64,000 bases of DNA, from contig JAWPHD010000086.1 of the NCBI GenBank assembly GCA_037043455.1, positions 62,001 to 126,000 of the forward strand, given 5' to 3'. The first letter of the stretch is position 1. The number at the start of each line of letters is the position of its first letter. Of the stretch, positions 22,045-33,829 are shown piece after piece. The notes under the pieces were generated by a model. The model saw nothing but the letters and a program-made list of their open reading frames with translations. It had not been told where the DNA came from and ran no database searches. The position numbers and the translations under genes were made by a program. The DNA is from Cyrtodaria siliqua (Eukaryota > Mollusca > Bivalvia > Adapedonta > Hiatellidae).

Positions 22045-22850
22045 TGAAAGGCAAAAAAGTTTTGATTATGAAAACCTTTTTTTAATACCGTAATTATTCT
22101 TATATGCGCCAATTCTCTTATAATAGCCCGTCCCGTAATTTTGATCTAAAAATGGCTAATTTTTTATATTTGATAATTACTTTGTTAGCGACGTCGGTAT
22201 TGCCTCCGATATTGTCTACCTCTAACTTTTAAAAACGAATTATATAATTGCTCCTACCGATTATAAGAATGATTACGGAAGTTGACATGAAAAGGTTTAG
22301 TAGTTGACATACCACCAAACACATCGTTTTTGCCAACTGTTGGTTATCACTACTGTCATCATGTATACCCCTGTATAAACACCCCAACCCCGTTAAATAA
22401 TAAGAGAAAAAAAAACTTGCCAGTAGCCTGACTTGAAGTCTACTTCAGAAAAATACACACCCCCATCCATTTAATGTATAATGCAAAAAATAATTAAAAA
22501 CATTGTTTTCCTCATATAACCCACACACACACACACGCGCGCGAGCACACACACGCACGTTTGTAAGATGTAAAACATTTTAGTAAATGGTTAATTATTT
22601 TTCGTTTCAAAATTGTGTGCCTTTCTTACATGAACATATTAACGGATGGGTAAAAGTCATAAAAATCGGCTAGTAGCTGAAACGTTGAAATTTAATACCC
22701 ACTATATTCCAATAACATATGAAGTGAAGATTGGTGTGTATCCCTTTAATAAATGGTTACGCGATTGTCATTTCACCAACCGAATACACTGGCATCATGC
22801 ATATTTGAAATACTGGTAATGTTATTTAGAACTGTTGTTGGAAATGGTTA
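22045..22850. other. AT-rich stretch with CA/CG microsatellite
   Basis: No gene. A CA-rich microsatellite with an alternating CGCGCG core lies at 22521-22559. If the SGNH-like exon is spliced, an upstream intron on the minus strand would lie here; no second exon was identified. Confidence 0.4.
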
Positions 22851-22870
22851 ATTATGCACCTCTACCCGAA

Positions 22871-22921
22871 GTGGGGTGGGGGGGGGGGGGGGGGGGGGTG
22901 GTGGGGGGGGGGTTGGGGGGG
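22871..22921. repeat. Poly-G tract of about 50 bp
   Basis: Almost pure G on the plus strand, broken by single Ts. It is compatible with G-quadruplex formation and prone to assembly error. It adjoins the first unit of the 180-bp satellite; a second G tract (24503-24525) adjoins the last, displaced unit. Confidence 0.9.
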
Positions 22922-22929
22922 CATATGGC

Positions 22930-23790
22930 TTTGCACAGGCTGTCGGTCGGTCAATAATCTTCTTGTCTTTGCTAGAACTCAAGAACAGCTAGCACTACAA
23001 GCTCGAAACTTGCCAGGAATGTTTGTGTCATGGGGTAGTTGTGCACCTCCCCTTTTGGGTAGATTCGCATAAGAAATGTGGTTTCCAGGGTAACAAAACA
23101 TATAAAAAAAATGTCGGTATGTCGGTCAGTCGGTCTGTCGGTCCACTTTGTCTTTGTGATAACTCAACAACGGCTGGCACTACAAACTCGAAACTCGGGG
23201 AATGTTTGTGTCATGGTCTAGTTGTGCACCTCCCCTTTTGGGTAGATTCGCATAAGAAATGTGGGTTGCCAGGGTAACAAAACATGTAAAAAAAACACTG
23301 AAAATCGCCTGTCTTCGCGCCAGCTCAAAAACAGCTTGAACTACAAACTCGAAACTCGGCAGAAATGTTTGTGTCATGGTGTAGTTGTGCACCTCCCCTT
23401 TTGGGTAGATTCGCATAAGAAATGTGGTTGGCATGGTAACAAAAGTTGTAAAAAACACTAAAAATCGCTTGTCTTCGCGATAACTCGAGACCAGCTGGCA
23501 CTACAAACCCAAAATCGCCAGAAATGTTTGTGTCATGGTGTAGTTGTGCACCTCCTCGTTTGGGTAGATTCGCTTAATAAATGTGGTTGGCATGGTAACA
23601 AAACTTGTATAAAATCACTAAAAATCGCTTGTCTTCGTGATACTCATGAAAAGCTGGCACTACAAATGCCAAACTTGGAAAAGAATGTTTGTCTCATTGT
23701 GTAGTTATACATCTCCCCTTTTAGGTAGATTCGCATAATAAATGTGGTTGCCATAGTAACAAAACTTGTAAAAAAAAATTCACTAAAAGA
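22930..23790. repeat. Tandem satellite of about 180 bp, five copies, plus one displaced copy
   Basis: Landmarks per unit are AACAGCTGGCACTACAAACT, ATGTTTGTGTCATGG, TAGTTGTGCACCTCCCCTTT and TGGGTAGATTCGCATAAGAA. A further partial unit lies at about 24415-24502 next to a G tract. Open frames spanning the array are repeat artefacts. Confidence 0.9.
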
Positions 23791-23826
23791 TGCTTGTTAT
23801 TTTTTAAAACTATTTGACTTATGGGT

Positions 23827-23829
<3 letters not shown>

Positions 23830-23863
<34 letters not shown>

Positions 23864-23892
23864 TTTTTTTTTTTTTTTTAATATTTTTTTTT
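23830..23892. repeat. Poly-T tract
   Basis: About 60 bases of nearly pure T on the plus strand directly after the 180-bp array. It could be a remnant of a retroposed poly-A tail on the minus strand or simple slippage. Confidence 0.85.
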
Positions 23893-23931
23893 GAATTTCA
23901 GTTTTACATATAGTTATAGGGAAGAATTTCA

Positions 23932-24040
23932 AAACTACAAGAGATAAAGGTTAATATCAGCTTTTGGATCCTCTACCAAGTTTGTTCAAATGGTGAATCT
24001 GGGGTCAAATTTGGACCCCGCCCCGGTTGTATCACTAGAA
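23932..24040 (-). repeat. Inverted single unit of the 185-bp family
   Basis: The reverse complement reads GGGGCGGGGTCCAAATTTGA and TCACCATTTGAACAAACTTG, matching units of the array at 34640-35520. It is a dispersed monomer. Confidence 0.75.
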
Positions 24041-24544
24041 CGAGACTAGTAATAATAATTAATATACAAATATGTTGTGATGTTTCTATAATTAAACCTA
24101 AAGACCATATTAATTTAAAATTATTTTTTAAAATACCTCCCTTTATGAGTGAATATTAAGATTAAATTTGATTCTAATTAAACAAAAATACATTTATGAT
24201 TTATTTTCACTCTTTAACTCAAACTATTGAATACTTTTGACATATGGGATACATTATTTTGATGAAGAATATGCAAATTAAGCAACCCATGTGAAAGACC
24301 TACATATATATAAGGATAACTGCAAATGATACACTATGATTGAGCTTGTTGTGGAGGGAGTATAAACCTTAGAACTACACACACACACACACACTGACAC
24401 TATGTATATGTGAAGACTCACTAAAACTTGCTTGGCTTCCATAACTCAAAAACAGCTGGCACTCACAACTTGGCAGTAATGTTTGTGTCATGGTTGTTCA
24501 AAGGGGAGGGGGGGGGGGGGGGGGGCATATATGTTTTACAAACA

Positions 24545-25371
24545 TTTCTTGTTATTGTTCGTTTCCTGATCTTCTTTCCAAATATAAAAGTAATTTCAGG
24601 ACTCTTCTGCGACAAGGACTATCACAACCTGACTTCTATGGTGATGTGATTTATAAACTTCGAAAGATTCTTGGTCATGATCACTTTCATTCTATCTTTG
24701 TTAAACTTGTTAAAACGTTTATCAAAAGAGGTTATGACCCTATCATTTTGCAACGTACTGCATGCTTGGTGGTGGACCCTTTTACAGTTCGCCAATATGC
24801 TTTCCCCTTTAATTGTACGATGACCGGACAGGCTGTGGACCCTGTGATGACGCCTACCTAAAGCCCATTGGGACGGTGGCGTTTGATGTTTGTCTATGAT
24901 ATTTCTTGTCGTGCCCTTAATGGTTTATCCTCTTGTTGCTCTGGCTTCTGCCAAGTCATTGAGTACCTTCATTGTGGCTTTCTAGGCTATTGTTGTTTTG
25001 TATTATATTTACACGAGCATATTCGTGTTTTACTTATATTGCCTATTGATGCTGCCTTGATGGTTGGGGGTTGGGTCATAGCGGGGATTTCTTTAATTAC
25101 ACTGTCCTGTTTAAATAGGATGACAGTAGGGTAAGTGTGAGGTTTGGTGCACCCTAGAACCGGTTTAAACACCCAGTGGCCTACTTTGCCACTGACCGTT
25201 CCAAGGCGGTAGCCCTATTGTCAACCCTTTTGTGTTTGTGATGTCGTTTTCATTTTTTATTACTTTTGCTTTCTTGTTTGTCTGTTTGCGTGTTTGTTTC
25301 TGTGCTTTATGGTTGACTGTCCGCCTTTAATGCTACTTTCCCTGTCCGATCTTTTTATATTTCTTTACATA
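24545..25371 (+). mobile_element. Penelope-like family copy C with C-terminal coding remnant
   Basis: From about 24565 one frame gives DLLSKYKSNFRTLLRQGLSQ, PDFYGDVIYKLRKILGHDHF, FVKLVKTFIKRGYDPIILQR and TACLVVDPFTVRQYAF before a stop near 24861. The same protein end is seen, longer, at 55739-56120. The 3' non-coding part follows and ends CCGATCTTTTTATATTTCTT at 25371, right where the LINE RT starts. This is the carboxy-terminal extension after the RT palm. The family assignment is discussed under copy H. Confidence 0.8.
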
Positions 25372-25373
25372 TC

Positions 25374-26788
25374 TCTACAACGCATTCTGTAAAGCTCTAG
25401 ACGAAGGAAAATAAATCCGAAGAGTATTTTGCGACATATTCAGAGCCTTCGATCGGGTTTGGCATGAAGGCCTACTATTCAAACTTAAAGCAATCGGCGT
25501 AACTGGAAAATTTCTTGATTGGTTTTCTTCATACTTATCTAACAGACAGCAACGCGTCGTTCTTAACAATGTAACATCAAATTGGAAGAAAACCACAGCC
25601 GGTGTTCCGCAAGGTTCTATCTTAGGTCCGATACTCTTCTTGATTTACATCAACGATATTGTTATTGAAATCGACTCCAACATAAGGCTATTTGCTGATG
25701 GCACCAGTTTATACTTGATTGTTGATAACCCTAATGTAGCAGCGAACACCTTAAACGATGACCTAGATAAAATCAATTCCTGGTCCAAGCAATGGTTGGT
25801 GGATTTTACCCTTCCAAAACAAAATCTCTTACACTTTCTAGGAAAATTTCCCGTCCAGCACATCCTACTTTACTCATGAACAATGTTGATATACAGGATG
25901 TTAAACAACATAAACACTTAGGCGTAACAATATCCAACGACGGCAAATGGCAAGATCATATTGCATCTATCACTAACCGAACGTGGCAACGTATTTGTAT
26001 TCTTCGAAGCCAGAAATTCATTCTTAATCGCAAAACATTAGAACACAAATACATTTCCTTCATAAGACCGTTATAAGTATATGGTGATATTGTCTGTCGC
26101 AACTGCACTCAAGAACAACTTTATTCCATTGAAGCCATTCAAATCGAAGCAGCACGAATTGTTACTGGCGCGACAAATCTGTATAGTCAAATTGTATGAC
26201 GAAACAAAATGGGAAACTCCTGCTAATCGATGTAAAAAACATAAACTTATTCTATTTTACAAAATGAAAAACAATCTTACCCCAAACTTCCTGTCAGAAC
26301 TTGTTCCCCTCGACGTCAATGATCGTTTAACTTATAATTTAAGAAATAGTCAGAATACGCAAGTCATGCACGCACGAACGAGACTCTTTAGAGACTCCTT
26401 CTTACTTTCTGTTATCCGTGACTGGAATGAATTGCCCCAAAGTGTAAGAGACTGTGAAACACTAATCAGCTTTAAATCCCGTCTCAAGGTCAGAGCCAAC
26501 CCACCTTCTTATTTTCACACTGGAGACAGAAAAGCTCAAATCCTACATACACGACTTAGATTAGAATGCAGCGCGCTTAATGAACATCTTTTTAAGAAAT
26601 CAATAATAGACAGTCCTCTATGTACATGTGGCACGCCAGAAATAACAAATAATTTCCTACTAGTATGTCCAAACTTCGCGGAACAAAGACGAACGCGCCT
26701 ATCAAACTTACCATGTCCACTGGTCTCAGCACAATCTCCTTTTTGGTTCTTCAGAACTTTCTTATCAATTAAACGCCGAGTTATTTAA
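25374..26788 (+). pseudogene. Jockey/CR1-type non-LTR reverse transcriptase (3' half)
   Basis: Begins within RT: FCDIFRAFDRVWHEGLLFKL (motif A, first catalytic D present), LDWFSSYLSNRQQRVVLNN, AGVPQGSILGPILFLIYIND (motif B), and IRLFADGTSLYLI where the usual FADD is FADG, so one catalytic aspartate is lost. KHLGVTISNDGKWQDHI and RPLLEYGDIVCRNCT-like codons follow across frameshifts. An open 235-residue end (26081-26788) carries FYKMKNNLTPNFLSELVP, SVIRDWNELPQSVRDCETL and a terminal CTCGTPEITNNFLLVCPNF zinc-like motif. One early stop (after LDEGK), frameshifts near 25800, 26075 and 26190, and the FADG change make it inactive. The 5' end is truncated exactly at the 3' end of copy C. Confidence 0.92.
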
Positions 26789-29700
26789 GAGTGTACGGGA
26801 CTTTATGGTTTCCACCCGCAGATTTGAATCCTAATTGTAAAATAAGAGGCCAGTCAGAGCAGTGGGGGCTGTTAGGGGGGGCAGTAAATCAGAAAGAAAT
26901 CAACTAAGCATCTTTTAGGTCCAGGGATGGCATTTATAATAATTATGAAGCACATGTTTAATGTTGTTTTCAGTTTTGAGTACTTCTAAGTTTATTTTGG
27001 TGTATTGGAATATGCATTCTTTGGGTTTTTTGGAGACTATAAATAGAAAAATGCTCAACTTGCAAAAATTTCCAAAAAGTAGGCAAAATGGCTGATTTTG
27101 ACTCGCGGGGAGATCAGCATGGAATAACTTTTTAAAATGCCAGATAGGGTATGTACAGTTTAGCATTTCCTGATATGCAAGAGCATTATGAGTGCAGACA
27201 TGACCCTGATATGCTTAGGAAAATTCATTTTTTTCATTTATTGACATTTGAAATATTGCTAAAATTGCATTTTTAGCATCTTTTGAGGGGTGGGGTAATC
27301 TTAAAGAAATGGGACTAAAGTTGTACAGAAAATGCTTTTTGATGCTTTTATTTGTTATGGAAACATGTGTAATTGTATTGTCTTCTAAGAAATGTATGAA
27401 ACAATGATGATGTGATTAATTTTGCTCAAGGATTCAGGCTAAGAGCTTGTCATGGGTTTGATTATTGAGAACAGTACATTAAACTGTGGAGTGCCCCCAG
27501 GGTACACCGGTGTTGAATTGTATGCGCATGTATTTTCATGAGTTTTCTTGTCCTCTTTTTCTTAACGATTTTTTTTCCTCGTTTTCCTCGTAACAACTTC
27601 CTTGAATATGTAGCTTCTTAACGTTTTCATTTTTGTGCTCAGCTATACTCAGCTACCATTCTGATTCCTTATCCTTGATTATTTTATTCTGCTTTATTTT
27701 CTTACTTTTCATGATTAAAATATTTATGTTACTTAGCCATGTCAAAATGTGACTTCTTTGAAAGGAGATGAATTTATACAAGCTTTGATAAGCTGTTTTC
27801 AGATTCTTACTATTATAATTTGTATATAATATATGTGAACATTACGAAATAAATATTGTTTAAACCAACCATGGCTTCATTATAAATTTTAAATAGAACT
27901 TGTTCGAGAAAACTGATCAGAACAACTTCTAATTAGTCTTAAAATAAATGGCCGTCAACATATTTTAAACTGATCAAGCAAACCTGTTCGGAAAAGCTTT
28001 ACTGGAACCATCATAATCTATACTACTTTTAATACGGTTTACTAATGCAACAAAAGTAACATTTTGTCTATACTGTATTAAGGTTACTATTATCTAGGTA
28101 ATATTATTTTAATCCCGCTCCTTTTTCTCATAAATAAATAATAACTAAAACATTTCGTAAGCATAGTCAGACGGAGCCGGACAATAGTATTCAGTATCAC
28201 TATACATATCATGTTCTACCATAGCATGTTATTCACTAATCCAAACAATTATAAAGATAATATTCATCGTTTTCAAACAAGAAATCGTCTGCTTTTAGAC
28301 CTATATACTAGTTGTAATAATATATCAATTTTTTTTTCTTCATTTTGTCTTTATTTCTTTTATCATTTTAAATATATCATACGAATGCAACTGATATTTA
28401 CTTTTATCTTTATATACTAATATATTTAGAATGTCTTTAAATGTTATCCAACTGCCAAAAAGAACTTCAAATCAACAAGGCTAGTACGCATTTGACACTA
28501 AAATTTCACTAAAATGTTAGTCACTTTTCATTAATGTTCACTGGTCACAGACACTCATTATATGAATACACTTCTATCCTCCTGCCTTGAAGAGATCTGA
28601 TGTCCTTATCTGACTATCTTCAAACTCGGTCCTTTACGCTCGTGTCTCCAACCTCCGTATTCGGCTCTCCACGCCCAGTCAAACGTATGTAGAATATACA
28701 ACTTGCATCTTCAAATTAGAAAGTTATAACATGCAAGTCAGATATAAAAGATCAGTCATGCTAAGAATACCTGCCTTCTTGAAAACATCATTAATTAAGC
28801 AACCAAACAGTTTATGCAAGTTTCTCTGAAATATTCACATTCAAATGTCATGTAATTTAAAGCACTACTTGCGTCAAACCATAGCTCAATATACAACCAA
28901 ATAAAATAATGCTTACCATGCAAACGTCCATATAAACCAACATCAGAATTTCTATAACCTGACTTTTCCACTTTAAAACTTTACTAATCGAAAATTGCCG
29001 TTAACAATTAGTTCCAGTACAGATGTTATGGTTCACCCTCAGAGATAAAATGACTCCCGTTACATCACATACCGTGCAAACTATTGGGACTAAATATTTT
29101 ACTATACACAAGCACACTGATACGGTCCTCATTTTAAATACTCTAGTGTATTACGATAAGTCATGGCTTTATTACACTCCCAGAAGCCATGTTATGTGAT
29201 AAAAGGTGCTATGCTATTTTTTTTCACATATATATGTCAACAGGCTCATAATGAATTTATATAAAATATCTTTAACATACACACATTTTTGAGTTATTAT
29301 GACCTGTTCATTGTAAAGTTCTATGTACACAAAATGTTGACATAGTGGTAGGGTATACAGTTTAGCACAGTATGTACTTATATATATATATTCCACTAAT
29401 TATAAACAAAAGCTGCATACACCCCATATATTTTTGATGTAAAAAAAAATGGTCACAAATGATTGAAAAAATGAATAAAAAAAGAATTGTGTTTGACATG
29501 TTACTGTCTTAAATCCTACATTATATGTACCATGATTTAAAAAATAAATTTCCTAGACTTGAACATGTTAAAACGTGCCAAGCTGACATCCTTAAATTAC
29601 TTTGTTAGAAACTGTTTAAGTTTCATAAAACAATTGATAACAATCTCAGCCAATAGTTTTGTGCGCAGGTCCAGAAACTGCAAACGCTAGCCACTTTAAA

Positions 29701-30040
29701 TATTTAACTTCAATCGGAAGCGTCACGCAGGCCAAATTATTGTCCTAATTAAAGATTCAAAATCGGTTCTTTAAAACGTATAAAACTCGAAAATTACTGT
29801 TGATCATGCAGTAATCTGTTTAAACTGCATAATTTCTATATTTTAGATCGTAAAAAAAACGTTTAAAATGTGAATCTTGATTGCTCCATTAACCGGGATC
29901 TGAATATTACACTGACTGACGTAGGAGATAATTATGTCTGACCTCTTTAATGGAAGTGAATCGTATTCTGAACCGGTTCATGGTTTCGAAAAGCATTTCA
30001 GTTGAACAAAAATATAATTATCAAACGTATACTCTCTTAA
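26789..30040. other. AT-rich stretch of 3.2 kb, no gene recognised
   Basis: 26789 onward may include a LINE 3' UTR. The rest is AT-rich with scattered short frames lacking motifs, including 28211-28420 and 29214-29396. No repeat array, RNA gene or terminal repeat was recognised. Confidence 0.4.
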
Positions 30041-31200
30041 TCTTCCACCTTCGTGTTTTTCAAATAAAAATCTACAAGTAATGTTATAAGCTAGCTCTAG
30101 CATTACAAGCACTAAAATCACTACAACATCAGCAGTATTTGTTATTCCATCCGTGTTTTTCAAATGAAGATCTACAAGTAATGTTCTAAGCTAGCTCTAA
30201 CATTACAACCACTGAAATCACTACTCCATCAGCAGTATTTGGTATTCCATCCGTGTTTTTCAAATAAAGATCTACAAGTAATATTCTAAGCTAGCTCTAA
30301 CATTACAACCACTGAAATCACTACTTTATCAGCTGTATTTGGTTTTCTATCCGCGTTTTTCAAATAAAGATCTACAAGTAATGTTCTAAGCTAGCTCTAA
30401 CATTACAAGCACTGAAATCACTACTTTATCAGCTGTATTTGGTTTTCTATCCGCGTTTTTCAAATAAAGATCTACAAGTAATATTCTAAGCTAGCTCTAA
30501 CATTACAACCACTGAAATCACTACTTTATCAGCTGTATTTGGTTTTCTATCCGCGTTTTTCAAATAAAGATCTACAAGTAATATTCTAAGCTAGCTCTAA
30601 CATTACAACCACTGAAATCACTACTTTATCAGCTGTATTTGGTTTTCTATCCGCGTTTTTCAAATAAAGATCTACAAGTAATGTTCTAAGCTAGCTCTAA
30701 CATTACAAGCACTTAAATCACTACTCCATCAGCAGTATTTGGTATTCCATCCGTGTTTTTCAAATGAAGATCTACAAGTAATGTTCTATGCTGGCTCTAA
30801 CATTACATGCACTAAAATCACTACTCCATCAGCAGTATTTGGTATTCTATCCGTGTTTTTCAAATGAAGATCTACAAGTAATGTTCTATGCTGGCTCTAA
30901 CATTACAAGCACTAACAGAAATATAAAAAGATCGGACAGGGAAAGTAGCATTCAAGGAGGACAGTCAACCACAAAACACAGAAACAAACACGCAGACAAA
31001 CAAGAAGGCAAAAGTAATAATAAATGCAAACATCACAAACACAAAAAGGGTTGACTAAAATCACTACTCCATCAGCTGTATTTGGTATTCCATCCGTGTT
31101 TTTCAAATGAAGATCTACAAGTAATGTTCTAAGCTAGCTCTAACATTACAAACACTGAAATCACTACTTCATCAGCTGTATTTGGTATTCCATCCATGTT
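30040..31200. repeat. 100-bp tandem satellite, about 11 copies, with nested insertion
   Basis: The landmark CCGTGTTTTTCAAAT or CCGCGTTTTTCAAAT occurs at 30151, 30251, 30351, 30451, 30551, 30651, 30751 and 30851, exactly 100 bp apart, with a diverged copy near 30050. It recurs at 31095 after an insertion of about 141 bp. Units contain AGATCTACAAGTAATGTTCT and CTAGCTCTAACATTACAA. Adjacent units are nearly identical, especially 30351-30650. Confidence 0.95.
30914..31054 (-). mobile_element. Penelope-like family copy D nested in a satellite monomer
   Basis: Inserted in the 100-bp array. The left flank ends AAGCACTAA; the element begins CAGAAATATAAAAAGATCGG and ends AAAAAGGGTTG; the right flank resumes ACTAAAATCACTACT. 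Uninterrupted neighbours read AGCACTAAAATCACTACT, so ACTAA is a 5-bp target-site duplication. Only about 137 bp of the family 3' end is present. Confidence 0.9.
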
Positions 31201-32135
31201 ATGATAAATGTTATGATTCACATATAACACATTTCACATTTATGCTAAATTGTTTAACATTTAATTATACTTCTGGTATCAAAAAGCAACAGAAAATAAC
31301 TGCCAGTTTACAATGTGCCATATGTAAGAAAGTACCTGATATGTGTATTATTTCTGCTACTTTTTACCGGTAAAGAGCCACACTGAAAAATGAAATCAAA
31401 ACGGCGGACAACCAAGGAAACTCCCGATTCAAAATTAGATTTTTTGAATTTCTCTGTTTGCTTTTTTTAACAGTGGGAACTACCTCGTTTTATTTATTTA
31501 TTTGCATTTTTTGTCCAGCAGTGAAAATAGCAAACAGATAGATATATTTACAAATCCGTCCATTCAAAGATTTTGTTTTAAAATTCAAATTAAACGAACA
31601 ATCATTCTTTGATTCAATACAAGCTCATGTTTCTTCAATCTTTCCCCAAGCGAAGAACACCCGAAGCATGGCAAAACATTTAGCAATCAAAGTGAAATAA
31701 CTTCGGCGTTTGGCTCAGTGTGAAGGTTATAATAGCGTAAACAAGTAAAAAATTGCTGCAACATGCAGCAAAAGGAGGTTGCACGGCGTAACAAATAAGC
31801 CATGTTGGTAGAATTGTTGGTATTATTTCTGCGAAGACGCTCAACCTTCAAGGCCTTGTTTAGTTATTAGGAAAATATGTTGAAGGATATGGTTTTGCTT
31901 AACTGCAACATAATTATTAGTAGTTCCGGAGATATATGATAAGATACAAACTTTAAGCAATTGTACATTATAAAAGTATATATTTGTTAAAATATAACCT
32001 GACCTTACAGTGTTATGATGTCCAAAACAATTTGTCATATATGAAGTTTCAATTCATTATGTAAAGTAGTGTGCTTGTCCCGCCGACCCCCTAGTGGGGG
32101 AAAACATTGATAGGTGCATGATGTGAGCGTATATA
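31201..32135. other. AT-rich stretch, no gene recognised
   Basis: Short frames only. A small GC hairpin CCCCCTAGTGGGGG sits at about 32085-32100, just outside the mariner-type element. Confidence 0.4.
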
Positions 32136-33072
32136 CGAGGGCCATTCAGTAAGTTCTGCCACTTACGCGTTTTAACAATTATGTGCTCGTTGTGAGTGTT
32201 GATTTTGGTACCAAATGAAAGAAAGTTCCAATACAATACCATTCCATTGATGGTAAAATGAATGCTGTATCTTTTGTGTGACGAAAGTTATGGAACATTT
32301 AATACACATCACTTATACATACTGAGGCATTTTCGTCCTGAGTTTTTTCAGGTATGATAATTGTTACTTTTTTCTCTTTAAGTACTGTTTGAAGACCTTT
32401 GACATTTCTCATACATTACCAGTAATATCTGTGCATTACAAGATTTAGAATTTAAGCATGGTAGATGAAAAGGCATTGTCTAAGAAATTAACGGTTTAAG
32501 CTAACGTGTAAAATTAATTTAATGATAAATGAAAATCAAATGGAAGGGCATTCTTCTGAAATAGCGTTTTTGGATAATGTGTTGAATATGAAATTTAAAC
32601 ACTAAAGGACTAGGATTTGTAAAAAAATATAAAAACATATTAATACTATGAGAATAATTACGACATTTAAACATTTCCGTAAACAAAATGAAGAAAATCA
32701 GTGTTATTTCTGCTAAAATTAAGGGATATGCATTCACTCATATCTGGTTTGCAGCAAGACCTTTCCGAATTCTCGACAATCATTTTCATTGATTATGGGC
32801 GAATAACAATATATGGCGTACAAGAAAATTTAAAAGCATAGAATTATTCAATTAATGTTTACAACGTTTTGTAACAAGGACATTTTCAGAGATGCCAGTA
32901 TCCAAAAGGTGTGGTAGGGGGAAGTAATTCAGGGGTATAAATAACCGGAAATTTTTGTTTTGGAATTTAAGAGAGCGAATCCAGTAGTACTATAAATACA
33001 CTACTTTTTCTCAGTGTGATATCCAGTTCAAAGGATATATGCCTAGTGACAGAACCTTTTGAAGCACCCTCG
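32136..33072. mobile_element. Mariner-type element with TIRs, no intact transposase
   Basis: The left end CGAGGGCCATTCAGTAAGTT followed by CTGCCAC matches the inverted right end (CGAGGGTGCTTCAAAAGGTT then CTGTCAC). Both ends are flanked by TA, the target of Tc1/mariner elements. The element is 937 bp, shorter than the 1.2-1.3 kb of usual mariners. No transposase frame or DDD motif was recognised, so it is either a decayed copy or a non-autonomous derivative. Confidence 0.75.
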
Positions 33073-33138
33073 TAATTTAACGTGACGCAGCCGACAACGA
33101 ACAAGTGACGCCAATAGGTCGTTTTTTTAATCGGGGCT

Positions 33139-33825
33139 AACAAGAATTATAAAAAGATCTGACAGGGAAAGTAGCATTCAAGGTGGACAGTCAACCACAA
33201 AACACAGAAACAAACACGCAGACAAACAAGAAGGCAAAAGTAATAATAAATGCAAACGACATCAGAAACACAAAAGGGTTGACAATAGGGCTACCGCCTT
33301 GGAACGGTCAGTGGCAAAGTAGGCCACTGGGGGTTTAAACAGTTTCTAGGGTGCACCAAACCTCACACTTACCCTACTATCATCCCATTAAAACAGGACA
33401 GCTTAAATAAAGAAATCCCCGCCATGATCTAATCTCTAACAAACACGGCAGCATCAATAGGCAATATAAGTAAAACACAAATATGCTCGTGCAAATATAA
33501 TACAAAAAAAACAATAGCCTAGAAAGGCACAATGAAGGCACTCATTGACTTGGCAGAAGCCAGAGCAACAAGAGAATAAACCATTTAAGGCACGACAAGA
33601 AAGATCGTAGACACACATCAAACGCCACCGTCCCAATGGGCTTTAGGTAGGCGTCATCATAGGGTCCACAGCCTGTCCGGTCATTGTACAATTAAAGGGG
33701 AAAGCATAGTGGCGAACTGTAAAAGGGCCCACCACCAAGCATGCAGTACGTTGCAAAATGATAGGGTCATAACCTCTTTTGATAAACTTTTTAACAAGTT
33801 TACGAAATATAATCGTATCAAAGAT
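33139..33825 (-). mobile_element. Penelope-like family copy E
   Basis: Minus-strand copy starting (3' end) at ATTATAAAAAGATCTGAC and reaching into the coding end: the region of TGATAGGGTCATAACCTCTT encodes the reverse complement of FIKRGYDPII. Truncated at about 33825, so about 690 bp is retained. Confidence 0.85.
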
Positions 33826-33829
33826 CTAT

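Noticed and set aside
30040..31200. CRISPR array (regular 100-bp periodicity).
   Set aside because: The whole unit is conserved, with no unique spacers of constant length; it is a eukaryotic satellite.
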